DNA from: Lachnospiraceae bacterium UBA3401
GTDB lineage: Bacteria; Bacillota; Clostridia; Lachnospirales; Lachnospiraceae
Length of the DNA: 15,176 nucleotides
NCBI GenBank assembly: GCA_002358575.1
Contig: DEPD01000054.1
Span: 12,390-27,565, forward strand
Direction: 5' to 3'
Shown here: one piece after another, positions 6,844-13,878 of the stretch
Numbering within the stretch: position 1 is the first letter of the stretch
How the letters are laid out: every line of letters starts with the position of its first letter
Notes under the pieces: generated by a model
The model's input: only the letters and a program-made list of their open reading frames with translations
Databases searched by the model: none
What the model was told of the DNA's origin: nothing
Program-made: the position numbers and the translations under genes

Positions 6844-7592
6844 GAAATATTTTATAAGTAAGTAGGAACGGACATACTCTCTTTCATCAAATAAATTGAT
6901 GGAGAAAAATAATTTTTCAAAAAATTTCCATGTATTTTTCTTTCTTTTTTATGATTATCCCCAATGCAACTGCATTAAATAAAACACTTATAATTATTGC
7001 CAAAGCTGCTCCGGCGGTTTCTAATCTCGGTAAGCCAAATTTCCCAAAAACCAGCAAGTAGTCCAAAAGAACATTTATCAAAATAGATACAATAGATATC
7101 CACATTAACCTTTTTGTCTTTTTTTCAATTTTAAAATAAGAGTTAAAAGTGAATATTAATAACTGAAGCAGCATATACGGACATGTTATAAAAGCATATG
7201 CCTTTGCAAAATGCAATACATCACCAGACAGGTCATACAAATTGCCCAATATTTGATTTGAGAAAAAAGTAATAGACAATATATATATAATTCCTATTAT
7301 AATATCAATAAAAATCGAAGATATAAAATATAAATCAAACCCTTCAGTATCATTCTCTCCTCTTTTTTAGCGCCTTCTATATTAAAAGTTACAGCAACAG
7401 TTCCAAATATCCAGCCAACAGATTCATAAGAGCCACCATTATGCCAATCGCCCCATAAGCTTCTGCAGATATCCTGCCAATAAACATTTCATCTACAAGA
7501 CCTATTAACATCCCTGTTATTTTTTGAATAATTAATGGAAACGCAAATTTATTTAATTTTTTTACATGTAGACTTTTTGCGCAGTCAAACAT
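6844..7592 (-). pseudogene. Frameshifted and truncated MATE-family efflux transporter
   Basis: Remnant of a multidrug/oligosaccharidyl-lipid/polysaccharide-type exporter (MATE, normally about 440-460 residues with 12 membrane helices). The ATG at 7592 has AGGAG upstream. The first 60 or so residues are typical (FAFPLIIQKITGMLIGLVDE then MFIGRIS). The frame then fails near 7395: a one-base loss turns AGxFGTVAVTFNIEGA into a stop. A second shift near 7340 restores a frame that runs through SNQILGNLYDLSGDV and ends at 6917, in the middle of the protein. About half the transporter, the C-terminal half, is missing. From 6916 to 6844 another frame reads FFEKLFFSINLFDEREYVRS, apparently fused sequence of unknown origin, and runs into the small membrane-protein copy. 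Without a downstream half the gene cannot make a normal MATE pump. Confidence 0.8.
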
Positions 7593-7943
7593 TGGGTTGA
7601 ACTCCTAACTTAATTAAATTGGTCAAGGTGAGTGCTCATGCACCTTCATTCCTTCCACAATTCTTCTACATTACTTTCTATTTAAATTGATAAACAAGAC
7701 TGCATTTTCCGTCCTTCATCTATCTTTTTGATAGTCTTGTGAAATTTTTTGTATTGAATATGATGAAAAATCCCAAGAATCCATTGACAAAATAACCATA
7801 AATAATATGAGAAATACAAGAAATTATCCTTAAAGATACAGACAGAGACAGAACCAAAAAATCGGTCCTGCCCCTCTAAAATAATCCACAAATCCTCTAT
7901 CAATTTTCTGCGCAAACACTAAATTTGTAATGATCTTTTGTAT
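7593..7943. other. AT-rich intergenic stretch with degenerate repeat sequence
   Basis: About 350 bases with no gene I can support. A 77-codon minus frame (7682-7915) begins at a TTG without SD and looks spurious. Its first residues IEDLWIILEG echo the DLWIFFVG motif of the neighbouring small proteins, so part of this DNA may be another decayed copy. DNA at about 7908-7943 matches 6655-6690 (the repeat shared by both small-protein copies). A short hairpin (AAGGTG with CACCTT, 7625-7646) lies upstream of the MATE remnant. Confidence 0.45.
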
Positions 7944-8156
7944 TTATTTTTTCTCCTCCAAAATCAACAATAATACTCCTAAGCATATCGCAACCAACGC
8001 TCCAACAAAAAATATCCACAAATCATAAAAAGACATAAATCCTACAAAATGATTTTTATCTGTATATTCAACTCTATCAAAAGTAGAAGCAAAACTTAAT
8101 AAAATAACTTCCAAAAAACCAAATACCAAAAAAATTGTTCCTAATATTTTTCTCAT
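7944..8156 (-). CDS. Small two-segment membrane protein, unknown function
   Basis: A 70-residue hydrophobic protein with two predicted membrane segments: about residues 3-23 (ILGTIFLVFGFLEVILLSF) and about 46-66 (IFFVGALVAICLGVLLLILE). They are joined by a polar loop (about 25-42, FDRVEYTDKNHF), and the tail is EEKK. The ATG has AAAGGA upstream with suitable spacing. The C-terminal 30 residues are repeated in the copy at 6652-6843, which shows the gene was duplicated locally. I do not recognise a family with certainty; small membrane proteins next to transporter remnants can be immunity or stress proteins, but nothing here proves that. It is codirectional with the MATE remnant downstream and the secreted protein upstream. 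Confidence 0.6.
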   Translation of the reverse strand: MRKILGTIFLVFGFLEVILLSFASTFDRVEYTDKNHFVGFMSFYDLWIFFVGALVAICLGVLLLILEEKK

Positions 8157-8177
8157 TTCATTTTTCCTTTTATACTT

Positions 8178-8221
8178 ATTTTAAATGATACGAAAGAAAA
8201 ACACAATAGAAAGTACAAAAT
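8178..8221 (-). repeat. Dispersed ~45-bp repeat, copy B
   Basis: Same repeat as at 6776-6820, here immediately upstream of the 70-residue membrane-protein gene. The minus strand can read ILYFLLCFSFVSFKI, although no gene covers it. Several differences from the other copies are synonymous in that frame, hinting that the repeat was once coding. Confidence 0.6.
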
Positions 8222-8261
8222 GTAAAATATAACTGTTACATATAATTATTTTTCGTTGTTA

Positions 8262-9107
8262 TCATTTTAAAACATCTGGAGCACCTGTTGGAGGCGTAGG
8301 CGTTGTCGCATTTATATTATGACTACTGTTAACTCTTGACCAAACTTCTGTTGTATCAGTAATTTTTCGTTTGTCGGTTCCTGTGTGATCTTCATACCAT
8401 ACATTCTCATAAACACCTGTACCTGTTGGAATAATCGTTGTAATTTTCATTTTACCGTAGTATGTATCAATCCAGTATAACAAATATGGTCTCCAATTCA
8501 TGGTAGTCCATGCTGGACAAGTTTGACTTTCAGAAACAGTTGTTGAAGCTTTTGCAGTAAACTCAGCAGTCAAGTTACCTTTAAATTTTCTAATTTCAGC
8601 GCTTCCGCTAAAACCAAGCTTTCCAGAAATTTCTTTAGTTTCTGTTTTCCCTTTAGACATACCTACTGATGATCGATAGGCATCAATACCAATCCATGAA
8701 GTGGCATAAGTAACTCCTTTTACAGTACTTTTTACATAGGGCTGAATTTGCCATACTGGATGATCATATATACCATATGCTGGGGATATTCCCTGTTTAA
8801 AATCATCACTATGATAATAGGAAACTATTTGTTCTATCTCAGTATTATCAAGAGGCGTTTCTGCTTTTAATGCAGCACTAAATTCTATTTCTGTCATTTT
8901 TTCTATTTCCTCTACAGAAAAAATAAGGTGATTGGTTACTTCTGGCTCTTCTTCTGAAATTGTTTGTGGTGAATCAAAATAATATGTTTCACCGATAGTC
9001 GTTGTAATAGTATCTGCTTCCTCAGCAAATGTAGTTACTGATATCCCCATAACCATAACAACTGTACAGGCAACACTAACAAGTCTTTTAAAATACCTCT
9101 CTTTCAT
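8262..9107 (-). CDS. Secreted protein of unknown function
   Basis: A 281-residue exported protein. The ATG at 9107 (MKERYFKRLV) is preferred over an upstream one at 9158 because GAGAGGT lies just before it and it begins a normal signal peptide, with likely cleavage after Ala28 (TTFA/EE). An acidic, Glu-rich segment follows (about 50-100). Residues about 152-196 alternate polar and small residues, rich in Ser/Thr/Lys (KGKTETKEI, GFSGSAEI, TAEFTAKASTTVSESQT), as in amphipathic beta-hairpins of aerolysin-type pore formers. An aromatic Trp/Tyr-rich C-terminal half follows (about 199-260) with a Thr/Pro-rich end. One Cys remains in the mature protein (C197). I recognise no family. It lies next to the peptide/regulator pair and could be under its control. 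Toxin, bacteriocin-like or adhesion roles are all possible; pore formation is only a suggestion. Confidence 0.7.
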   Translation of the reverse strand: MKERYFKRLVSVACTVVMVMGISVTTFAEEADTITTTIGETYYFDSPQTISEEEPEVTNHLIFSVEEIEKMTEIEFSAALKAETPLDNTEIEQIVSYYHSDDFKQGISPAYGIYDHPVWQIQPYVKSTVKGVTYATSWIGIDAYRSSVGMSKGKTETKEISGKLGFSGSAEIRKFKGNLTAEFTAKASTTVSESQTCPAWTTMNWRPYLLYWIDTYYGKMKITTIIPTGTGVYENVWYEDHTGTDKRKITDTTEVWSRVNSSHNINATTPTPPTGAPDVLK

Positions 9108-9227
9108 AAATGATACCTCTCTTTCAATTTGTTTATAAATTGCATTAATGCGAAACAAAATTAAAGCACTCGATTTTATTTCCCTTCAACTTATAAGGTT
9201 ATCATACTAATAATTATCTTAATAAAA

Positions 9228-9271
9228 CAAGGGACAGAATCGACAAGTATATTTGCCAATTCTGTCCCTTG
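9228..9271. repeat. Perfect 13-bp inverted repeat (hairpin) between the peptide gene and the secreted-protein gene
   Basis: CAAGGGACAGAAT (9228-9240) and ATTCTGTCCCTTG (9259-9271) are exact inverted copies with 18 bases between. On the minus strand the stem is followed by TTTTATT, so it can act as a terminator for transcripts coming from the regulator gene. Its right arm also overlaps the -35 box of the candidate plus-strand promoter of the peptide gene, so it could equally be an operator, or the relic of a small palindromic mobile element. Confidence 0.75.
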
Positions 9272-9297
9272 TAATCAATCTATTACTTCTTTATAGT
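9269..9297 (+). promoter_or_regulatory. Candidate promoter of the small secreted-peptide gene
   Basis: TTGTAA (9269-9274) and TATAGT (9292-9297) are spaced by 17 bases, giving a start near 9304 and a leader of about 40 nt containing GGAGG at 9329-9333. The match is moderate. The -35 overlaps the right arm of the 13-bp inverted repeat, a plausible site of control. Confidence 0.45.
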
Positions 9298-9343
9298 GAA
9301 AAGTATCTAAATTTTAATCAAAACAAACGGAGGTATTTTACAA

Positions 9344-9511
9344 ATGAACCATATTCATCTAAGAAAAGTATTTATTATGTTTGCATTGCTATTTATAATG
9401 CACCTCAGTCTTGTCGCTCTTCCTGCTACAGTAAAACCTGAAACGAATAATGAACAAGAGTTAATTTCTCCCTGTAATGATTGTCCGGTTTCCATCCATG
9501 CTTATAACTGA
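9344..9511 (+). CDS. Small secreted peptide, probable signalling-peptide precursor (CxxC tail)
   Basis: A 55-residue frame. It begins MNHIHLRKVFIMFALLFIMH, a basic start and hydrophobic core typical of a signal peptide, with a likely cut after about Ala25-Ala28 (LVALPA). A short polar stretch follows, and the peptide ends SPCNDCPVSIHAYN with two cysteines (Cys44, Cys47) close to the C-terminus. GGAGG lies ten bases before the ATG, and a candidate promoter is present. It converges on the large HTH/TPR regulator at 9502, their ends overlapping by 10 bp. A short exported pro-peptide beside a TPR regulator is the pattern of RRNPP quorum-sensing pairs (Phr, PapR, NprX and similar), where a C-terminal fragment is re-imported. 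The cysteines would be unusual for those and could form a disulfide ring. Alternatives are a bacteriocin-like peptide or a chance frame; the SD plus signal peptide make chance less likely. Confidence 0.65.
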   Translation: MNHIHLRKVFIMFALLFIMHLSLVALPATVKPETNNEQELISPCNDCPVSIHAYN

Positions 9512-11337
9512 TCTATTTTATCTTGATAAAATCTTTCATAAAATGTTCTTTTGCAAAAGTGACTAATGATAATACATTGTCTTAAATCATTGGTCATTTT
9601 TTCTTTTTCTACCTGTTGTCTGGCTGTTACCTTTTGCTGCATATCGCTCCACAATATATCATAAAGAAATTCATTGATTATACAAAGCCTTCTACACCGC
9701 AGCACCTCTCCAAGAACCTTTTTGTCTAATGCTATTGCAAGCTGATATTCTCCCATACTACTTAACTCATTTGTCACGCCTGCCATAACAAATTCATACA
9801 TAGCAATATACTCTGATAACAAGTTCTCTTTCTCAAATTTTTCAAAGAAATGTAACAAAAACGCAATGAATTCTCTTTTCTCTATGGTGTCTACTGTTTG
9901 CATTTTTTTACAAATACAAGACATCTCTGTCTCTGTAAGATACACTTCCTCAGCATCATAAAATGAATCCGCATTCAGGGTATATTGAAGTGCTTCCTCT
10001 TCCTTTGCAGCAAATTCCTCTTTTGTTATCATTCCTTCCATCCAGTCCAATGATGCCTCACACTCCATTACAAACTGCATATTTTCTGGTATTTGAAGAC
10101 ATATTTTATCCTTTAATTGCCTCAGTAAAACCCTAGCTTTGTGTGTCTCACGGTTATTGCAATAAACAGACAACTCATTTTTAAGATATAATACACTTTT
10201 GTCATTTGTCACAAGCGCCGTCTTTTGAACTTCCTTGGACACGCCAAGCCGCCTTAATATCTGCCCCAATGGTTCTCGCTGCATATTGGTCTGCTTTTTC
10301 TCTGCCCTGCGCAGTGATTTAACCGAACAAATTCCATTACACACCTGCTCTTGTGTCAACCTTAACATGTTTCTGCGAATACGCAAAACATCTCCAATTG
10401 CAAATACCCACCGCTGTCTATATAAATAAGTACAATCCTGCATATATTCGGACACATGATACGCAGTATATAGATTTTTAAGTAGTTGCTCCATCTCTAT
10501 GCTTTCCTGCAAAAGTGTTTTATATGCTTCTACCTTCTGTAGTCTATCCATTTTTATCAACTTTTCTATTATATCTGTCAATACTTTTTGCTTGTACTCA
10601 AGCAATTCCACTAGATAATACGCTCTTCCTGTATCTCGCAACAGTTCTATTGCCTGCTCGCAATATTGTAACGCATCCTCTAGTTCGAGCAAATCCAATT
10701 CACTATCTACAGATAGCATTTCCCGCAAATAATACCATACAATCTTTGGATAAATCTTAACCTTTGACAACTTGTCAAAAAAAGATTCCTCCACATAATT
10801 TATCCAATACCTACATTTTTTTATAAAGGTTTTTTCTTTTGATTTTCTGTAATATTCATACTCTAATATCGTATTGACTTCCAAAACAGACAATAACTTT
10901 TCTGGTACACCTTCCTTATAAATCTGTTCCACTTGCGGTACTGTCAAATGCACCGCCTTCTCATAAAGGCTGGCAAGTTTTGCATTGTCTATCCCCTGTA
11001 ATCTCAGAACTTCACTGCACATCATAACACAAAATTGTTGTTTTGTTTTGTCGTCTAATGGTTGCTGTTTCTCATAATCTCTAATCAATTGTACTGCCTT
11101 CTGAAAATCTTTCTGCTCAATCGCATACAAAATATGATGGTGCCACTTCCATGTGATATAATCCTCATTGTTCAGCAAATTTTCATACATATCTGGTGTG
11201 ACACCCAACCGTCCCAACAGACGATTTCGCATTGTTTTGTAAAGTGGTCTCTCCCCATTTTCAATTCTTGAAAGCAGACTGACATCTATCAATCCCTCCG
11301 CTAAAACATCTCCTGGCACGCCGGACTCTAACCGCAC
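9502..11337 (-). CDS. Large HTH-TPR regulator with two HTH domains, RRNPP-like
   Basis: Probable cytoplasmic transcription regulator that senses a peptide. From the GTG at 11337 it has 611 residues. An XRE-type HTH (1-47, with IDVSLLSRIENGERP) is followed by helical TPR-like repeats (about 60-300). A second XRE-like HTH (about 313-368, GDVLRIRRNMLRLTQEQV then VKSLRRAEKKQT) and a second helical repeat region to the end follow. N-terminal HTH plus TPR is the layout of RRNPP regulators; two such units in one chain is unusual. The start is unresolved. The frame stays open without ATG, GTG or TTG for 27 more codons to 11418, and those codons (QDFSVFLRR) supply the missing first HTH helix. An ATG with AAGGGGG at 11425 lies in another frame, so a one-base frameshift or an odd start codon is possible. 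It converges on the secreted-peptide gene. Confidence 0.75.
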   Translation of the reverse strand: MRLESGVPGDVLAEGLIDVSLLSRIENGERPLYKTMRNRLLGRLGVTPDMYENLLNNEDYITWKWHHHILYAIEQKDFQKAVQLIRDYEKQQPLDDKTKQQFCVMMCSEVLRLQGIDNAKLASLYEKAVHLTVPQVEQIYKEGVPEKLLSVLEVNTILEYEYYRKSKEKTFIKKCRYWINYVEESFFDKLSKVKIYPKIVWYYLREMLSVDSELDLLELEDALQYCEQAIELLRDTGRAYYLVELLEYKQKVLTDIIEKLIKMDRLQKVEAYKTLLQESIEMEQLLKNLYTAYHVSEYMQDCTYLYRQRWVFAIGDVLRIRRNMLRLTQEQVCNGICSVKSLRRAEKKQTNMQREPLGQILRRLGVSKEVQKTALVTNDKSVLYLKNELSVYCNNRETHKARVLLRQLKDKICLQIPENMQFVMECEASLDWMEGMITKEEFAAKEEEALQYTLNADSFYDAEEVYLTETEMSCICKKMQTVDTIEKREFIAFLLHFFEKFEKENLLSEYIAMYEFVMAGVTNELSSMGEYQLAIALDKKVLGEVLRCRRLCIINEFLYDILWSDMQQKVTARQQVEKEKMTNDLRQCIIISHFCKRTFYERFYQDKIDQL

Positions 11338-11491
11338 CCGCCTTAAAAATACAGAAAAATCCTGCTCCGATTGTAATGGTATTTTTAGTACATTTCTTTG
11401 TTTTGTCCACGTTTCTATTTACCATGCACCCCCTTCTAAAATACTTGCGTGCATCATAAACTCCATTTTTACATAAATAGACACAAAATTT

Positions 11492-11536
11492 ATTCTAAAG
11501 GATATAAGAAGAAAACACAATAGAAAATACAATATG
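11492..11536 (-). repeat. Dispersed ~45-bp repeat, copy C
   Basis: Third copy of the repeat at 6776-6820 and 8178-8221, about 75 bases upstream of the regulator's coding frame. The minus strand reads ILYFLLCFLLISFRINF within a short frame (11419-11613) that has no SD or other support. The surrounding 11419-11640 holds no gene I can defend. Confidence 0.55.
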
Positions 11537-11666
11537 TTCGTATTTCCGACTGCACTTGCATCCAATAAAGACAAGATACCTAAACCCTTAAATCTTACTC
11601 CGTTATAATTCACAAAATTTTAATAATTTTTATCCCTCTGTACATAAAAAAGTACAAAGAATAGTG

Positions 11667-11696
11667 TTGACGTGTATACAAAATTGAGGATATAAT
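11667..11696 (+). promoter_or_regulatory. Sigma-A promoter of the pfl operon
   Basis: TTGACG (11667-11672) and a perfect TATAAT (11691-11696) are spaced by 18 bases, giving a start near 11703. A short inverted repeat, TGTAC/GTACA (11639-11643 with 11652-11656), lies just upstream of the -35 and could bind a regulator. No clear Rex or FNR operator is seen. Confidence 0.78.
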
Positions 11697-11699
11697 ACA

Positions 11700-11817
11700 G
11701 TTATGAATGTTAGATAGGATTTAACACTTTCATAACAACCAACATTCTAAATTTCAGTAACTGGCGGGACTTAACCGCATATTTATTAAATTTATATTAT
11801 ATAGGAGGCTTTGCAAA
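11700..11817 (+). promoter_or_regulatory. 5' leader of the pfl operon with two overlapping stems
   Basis: GTTATGAA (11700-11707) can pair with TTCATAAC (11729-11736), and GAATGTT (11705-11711) with AACATTC (11741-11747). The left arms share three bases, so the two stems compete. This may be a regulatory leader, or DNA-level dyads bound by a protein. The rest of the leader is AT-rich and ends with AGGAGG nine bases before the pflB ATG. Confidence 0.45.
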
Positions 11818-13857
11818 ATGAGACCAGAATGGACAGATTTTGTAGGTGGCAAATGGGAAAGCGAAATCAATGTGCGTGACTTCATTCAGAAAAACTATAC
11901 ACCATATGAAGGTGATGAGTCTTTCTTAGCAGGACCTACACAGAACACAAAGGATTTATGGGACATGGTTCTTGATCTTCAGAAGAAGGAGAGAGAAGCT
12001 GGCGGTGTTCTTGATATGGACACAAAGGTTATCTCCACAATTACTTCACATGGTCCAGGATACCTCGACAAGAGCAAGGAGACAATCGTTGGTTTCCAGA
12101 CAGATAAGCCTTTCAAGCGTTCCTTACAGCCTTATGGCGGTATCAGAATGGCAGAGAAAGCTTGCTCAGACAATGGCTACGAAGTAGATCCTGAGGTTAG
12201 TGAGTTTTTCTCAACACACAGAAAAACACACAATGCAGGCTGTTTTGATGCTTACAATCAGGAAATGAGAGCATGCCGTTCCTCACACATCATCACAGGT
12301 CTACCTGATGCTTATGGACGCGGACGTATCATCGGCGACTACAGAAGAGTTGCTCTCTATGGTATCGACAGACTGATCGAAGATAAGCAGGCTCAGAAGG
12401 ACTCCACCGGACGCGTTATGACAGACGATGTGATTCGTCTTCGTGAGGAACTTTCAGAGCAGATAACAGCACTCAAAATGATGAAGGAGATGGCGGCATC
12501 TTATGGATGTGATATCTCTAAACCAGCTACTAATGTACAGGAAGCGATTCAGGCTACTTATTTTGGATACTTATGTTCTGTCAAGGAGCAGAACGGTGCT
12601 GCTATGTCCCTTGGCCGTACTTCTACATTCCTTGACTGCTATGCACAGAGAGATTTGAAGAATGGAACATTTACTGAAGAGCAGATTCAGGAATTCGTTG
12701 ACCATTTTATCATGAAACTTCGCTGCGTCAAGTTTGCACGTACACCAGAATACAATCAGATCTTTGCTGGTGATCCTGTATGGGTAACAGAGTCCCTTGG
12801 TGGTGTTGGTGTTGACGGACGTCCAATGGTAACAAAGATGTCATTCCGTTATCTAAATACTCTGACAAACCTTGGACCTAGCCCAGAGCCAAACTTAACA
12901 GTACTTTGGTCAACAAGACTTCCTGATGCTTGGAAGAGATATTGTGCAAAGATGTCTATCCAGACTTCTTCTATTCAGTATGAGAATGATGATTTGATGA
13001 GAGTAACTCATGGTGATGACTACGCCATTGCATGTTGTGTATCCTCTATGGTTGTCGGCAAGGAAATGCAATTCTTCGGCGCACGTGCAAATCTTGCAAA
13101 GTGCCTGCTCTATGCTTTGAATGGTGGTGTGGACGAAGTTACCAAAAAACAAGTTGGTCCGAAATATCGTCCTGTTACAGGCGATGTGCTTGACTATGAC
13201 GATGTGTACAGCAAGTTCATGGATATGATGGAATGGCAGGCAGACGTATATGTCAATACACTGAATATTATTCACTATATGCATGATAAGTACTGCTATG
13301 AGAGAGCAGAGATGGCTCTTCATGACAGAGATGTTAAGAGATATTTCGCTACAGGTGTTGCTGGGCTTTCTATCGTTGCTGACTCTTTATCAGCAATCAA
13401 GTATGCTCAGGTAAAAGCTATCCGTGACGAAGACGGCATCATTGTTGACTTTGAGACAACAGGTGAATTCCCTAAATATGGTAATGATGATGATCGCGTT
13501 GACTTGATTGCACAGGATGTTGTTCATAAATTTATGACAGCAATTAGAAGACATCACACTTACAGAAATGGTATCCCTACAACTTCAATCCTTACAATTA
13601 CATCCAATGTAACTTATGGTAAGGCTACTGGTAACACACCTGACGGACGTAAGAAAGGACAGCCGTTTGCTCCTGGTGCAAACCCAATGCACGGACGTGA
13701 CACACATGGTGCAGTCGCATCTTTGTCTTCTGTATCAAAGCTTCCGTTCAAGGATGCACAGGATGGTATCTCCAATACCTTTACAATCATTCCAAATGCT
13801 CTTGGAAAGGAAGCAAAAGTATTCTCTGGAGATATTGAGCTTGATTTAAACAACTAA
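11818..13857 (+). CDS. pflB: Pyruvate formate-lyase core subunit lacking the glycyl-radical domain
   Basis: Catalytic barrel of formate C-acetyltransferase, which converts pyruvate and CoA to acetyl-CoA and formate in anaerobes. The 679-residue protein aligns with PflB from its N-terminus (MRPEWTDFVGGKW, SHGPGYLDK, QPYGGIRMAEKAC, THNAGCFDAY, HIITGLPDAYGRGRIIGDYRR) to the late GISNTFTIIPNALGKEAKVF. The active-site pair is present as Cys406-Cys407 (IACCVSSM), equivalent to Cys418-Cys419 in E. coli. It then ends IELDLNN followed by two stop codons (TAATAA), so the domain with the radical glycine is absent. That domain is encoded 250 bp downstream; the two together total 760 residues, the length of E. 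coli PflB. AGGAGG precedes the ATG. The core alone should be inactive without the radical partner. Codon use is typical of a highly expressed gene. No PflA activase is in the window. Confidence 0.92.
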   Translation: MRPEWTDFVGGKWESEINVRDFIQKNYTPYEGDESFLAGPTQNTKDLWDMVLDLQKKEREAGGVLDMDTKVISTITSHGPGYLDKSKETIVGFQTDKPFKRSLQPYGGIRMAEKACSDNGYEVDPEVSEFFSTHRKTHNAGCFDAYNQEMRACRSSHIITGLPDAYGRGRIIGDYRRVALYGIDRLIEDKQAQKDSTGRVMTDDVIRLREELSEQITALKMMKEMAASYGCDISKPATNVQEAIQATYFGYLCSVKEQNGAAMSLGRTSTFLDCYAQRDLKNGTFTEEQIQEFVDHFIMKLRCVKFARTPEYNQIFAGDPVWVTESLGGVGVDGRPMVTKMSFRYLNTLTNLGPSPEPNLTVLWSTRLPDAWKRYCAKMSIQTSSIQYENDDLMRVTHGDDYAIACCVSSMVVGKEMQFFGARANLAKCLLYALNGGVDEVTKKQVGPKYRPVTGDVLDYDDVYSKFMDMMEWQADVYVNTLNIIHYMHDKYCYERAEMALHDRDVKRYFATGVAGLSIVADSLSAIKYAQVKAIRDEDGIIVDFETTGEFPKYGNDDDRVDLIAQDVVHKFMTAIRRHHTYRNGIPTTSILTITSNVTYGKATGNTPDGRKKGQPFAPGANPMHGRDTHGAVASLSSVSKLPFKDAQDGISNTFTIIPNALGKEAKVFSGDIELDLNN

Positions 13858-13878
13858 TAATATGGAATAGGTGAAATT

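Noticed and set aside
7682..7915. 77-codon minus frame between the small membrane-protein gene and the MATE remnant
   Set aside because: TTG start without SD, no family resemblance except a short DLWI-like echo of the neighbouring repeat; treated as degenerate repeat DNA.
9253..9441. 62-codon plus frame overlapping the peptide gene region
   Set aside because: No SD at its ATG, it starts inside the inverted repeat, and it is in a different frame from the 9344 peptide, which has GGAGG and a signal peptide.
11419..11613. 64-codon minus frame upstream of the regulator
   Set aside because: No SD, composition like intergenic DNA, and its hydrophobic part is simply repeat copy C; its stop also sets the open end of the regulator frame.
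11715..11740. Possible Rex operator in the pfl leader (TTAACAC then CATAACAA)
   Set aside because: The halves do not form the TTGTGAA-N4-TTCACAA-type palindrome; only loose AT-rich similarity.
12910..13323. 137-codon minus frame inside pflB
   Set aside because: Antisense shadow of a well-conserved gene; Cys/His/Ile-rich composition typical of reverse frames.
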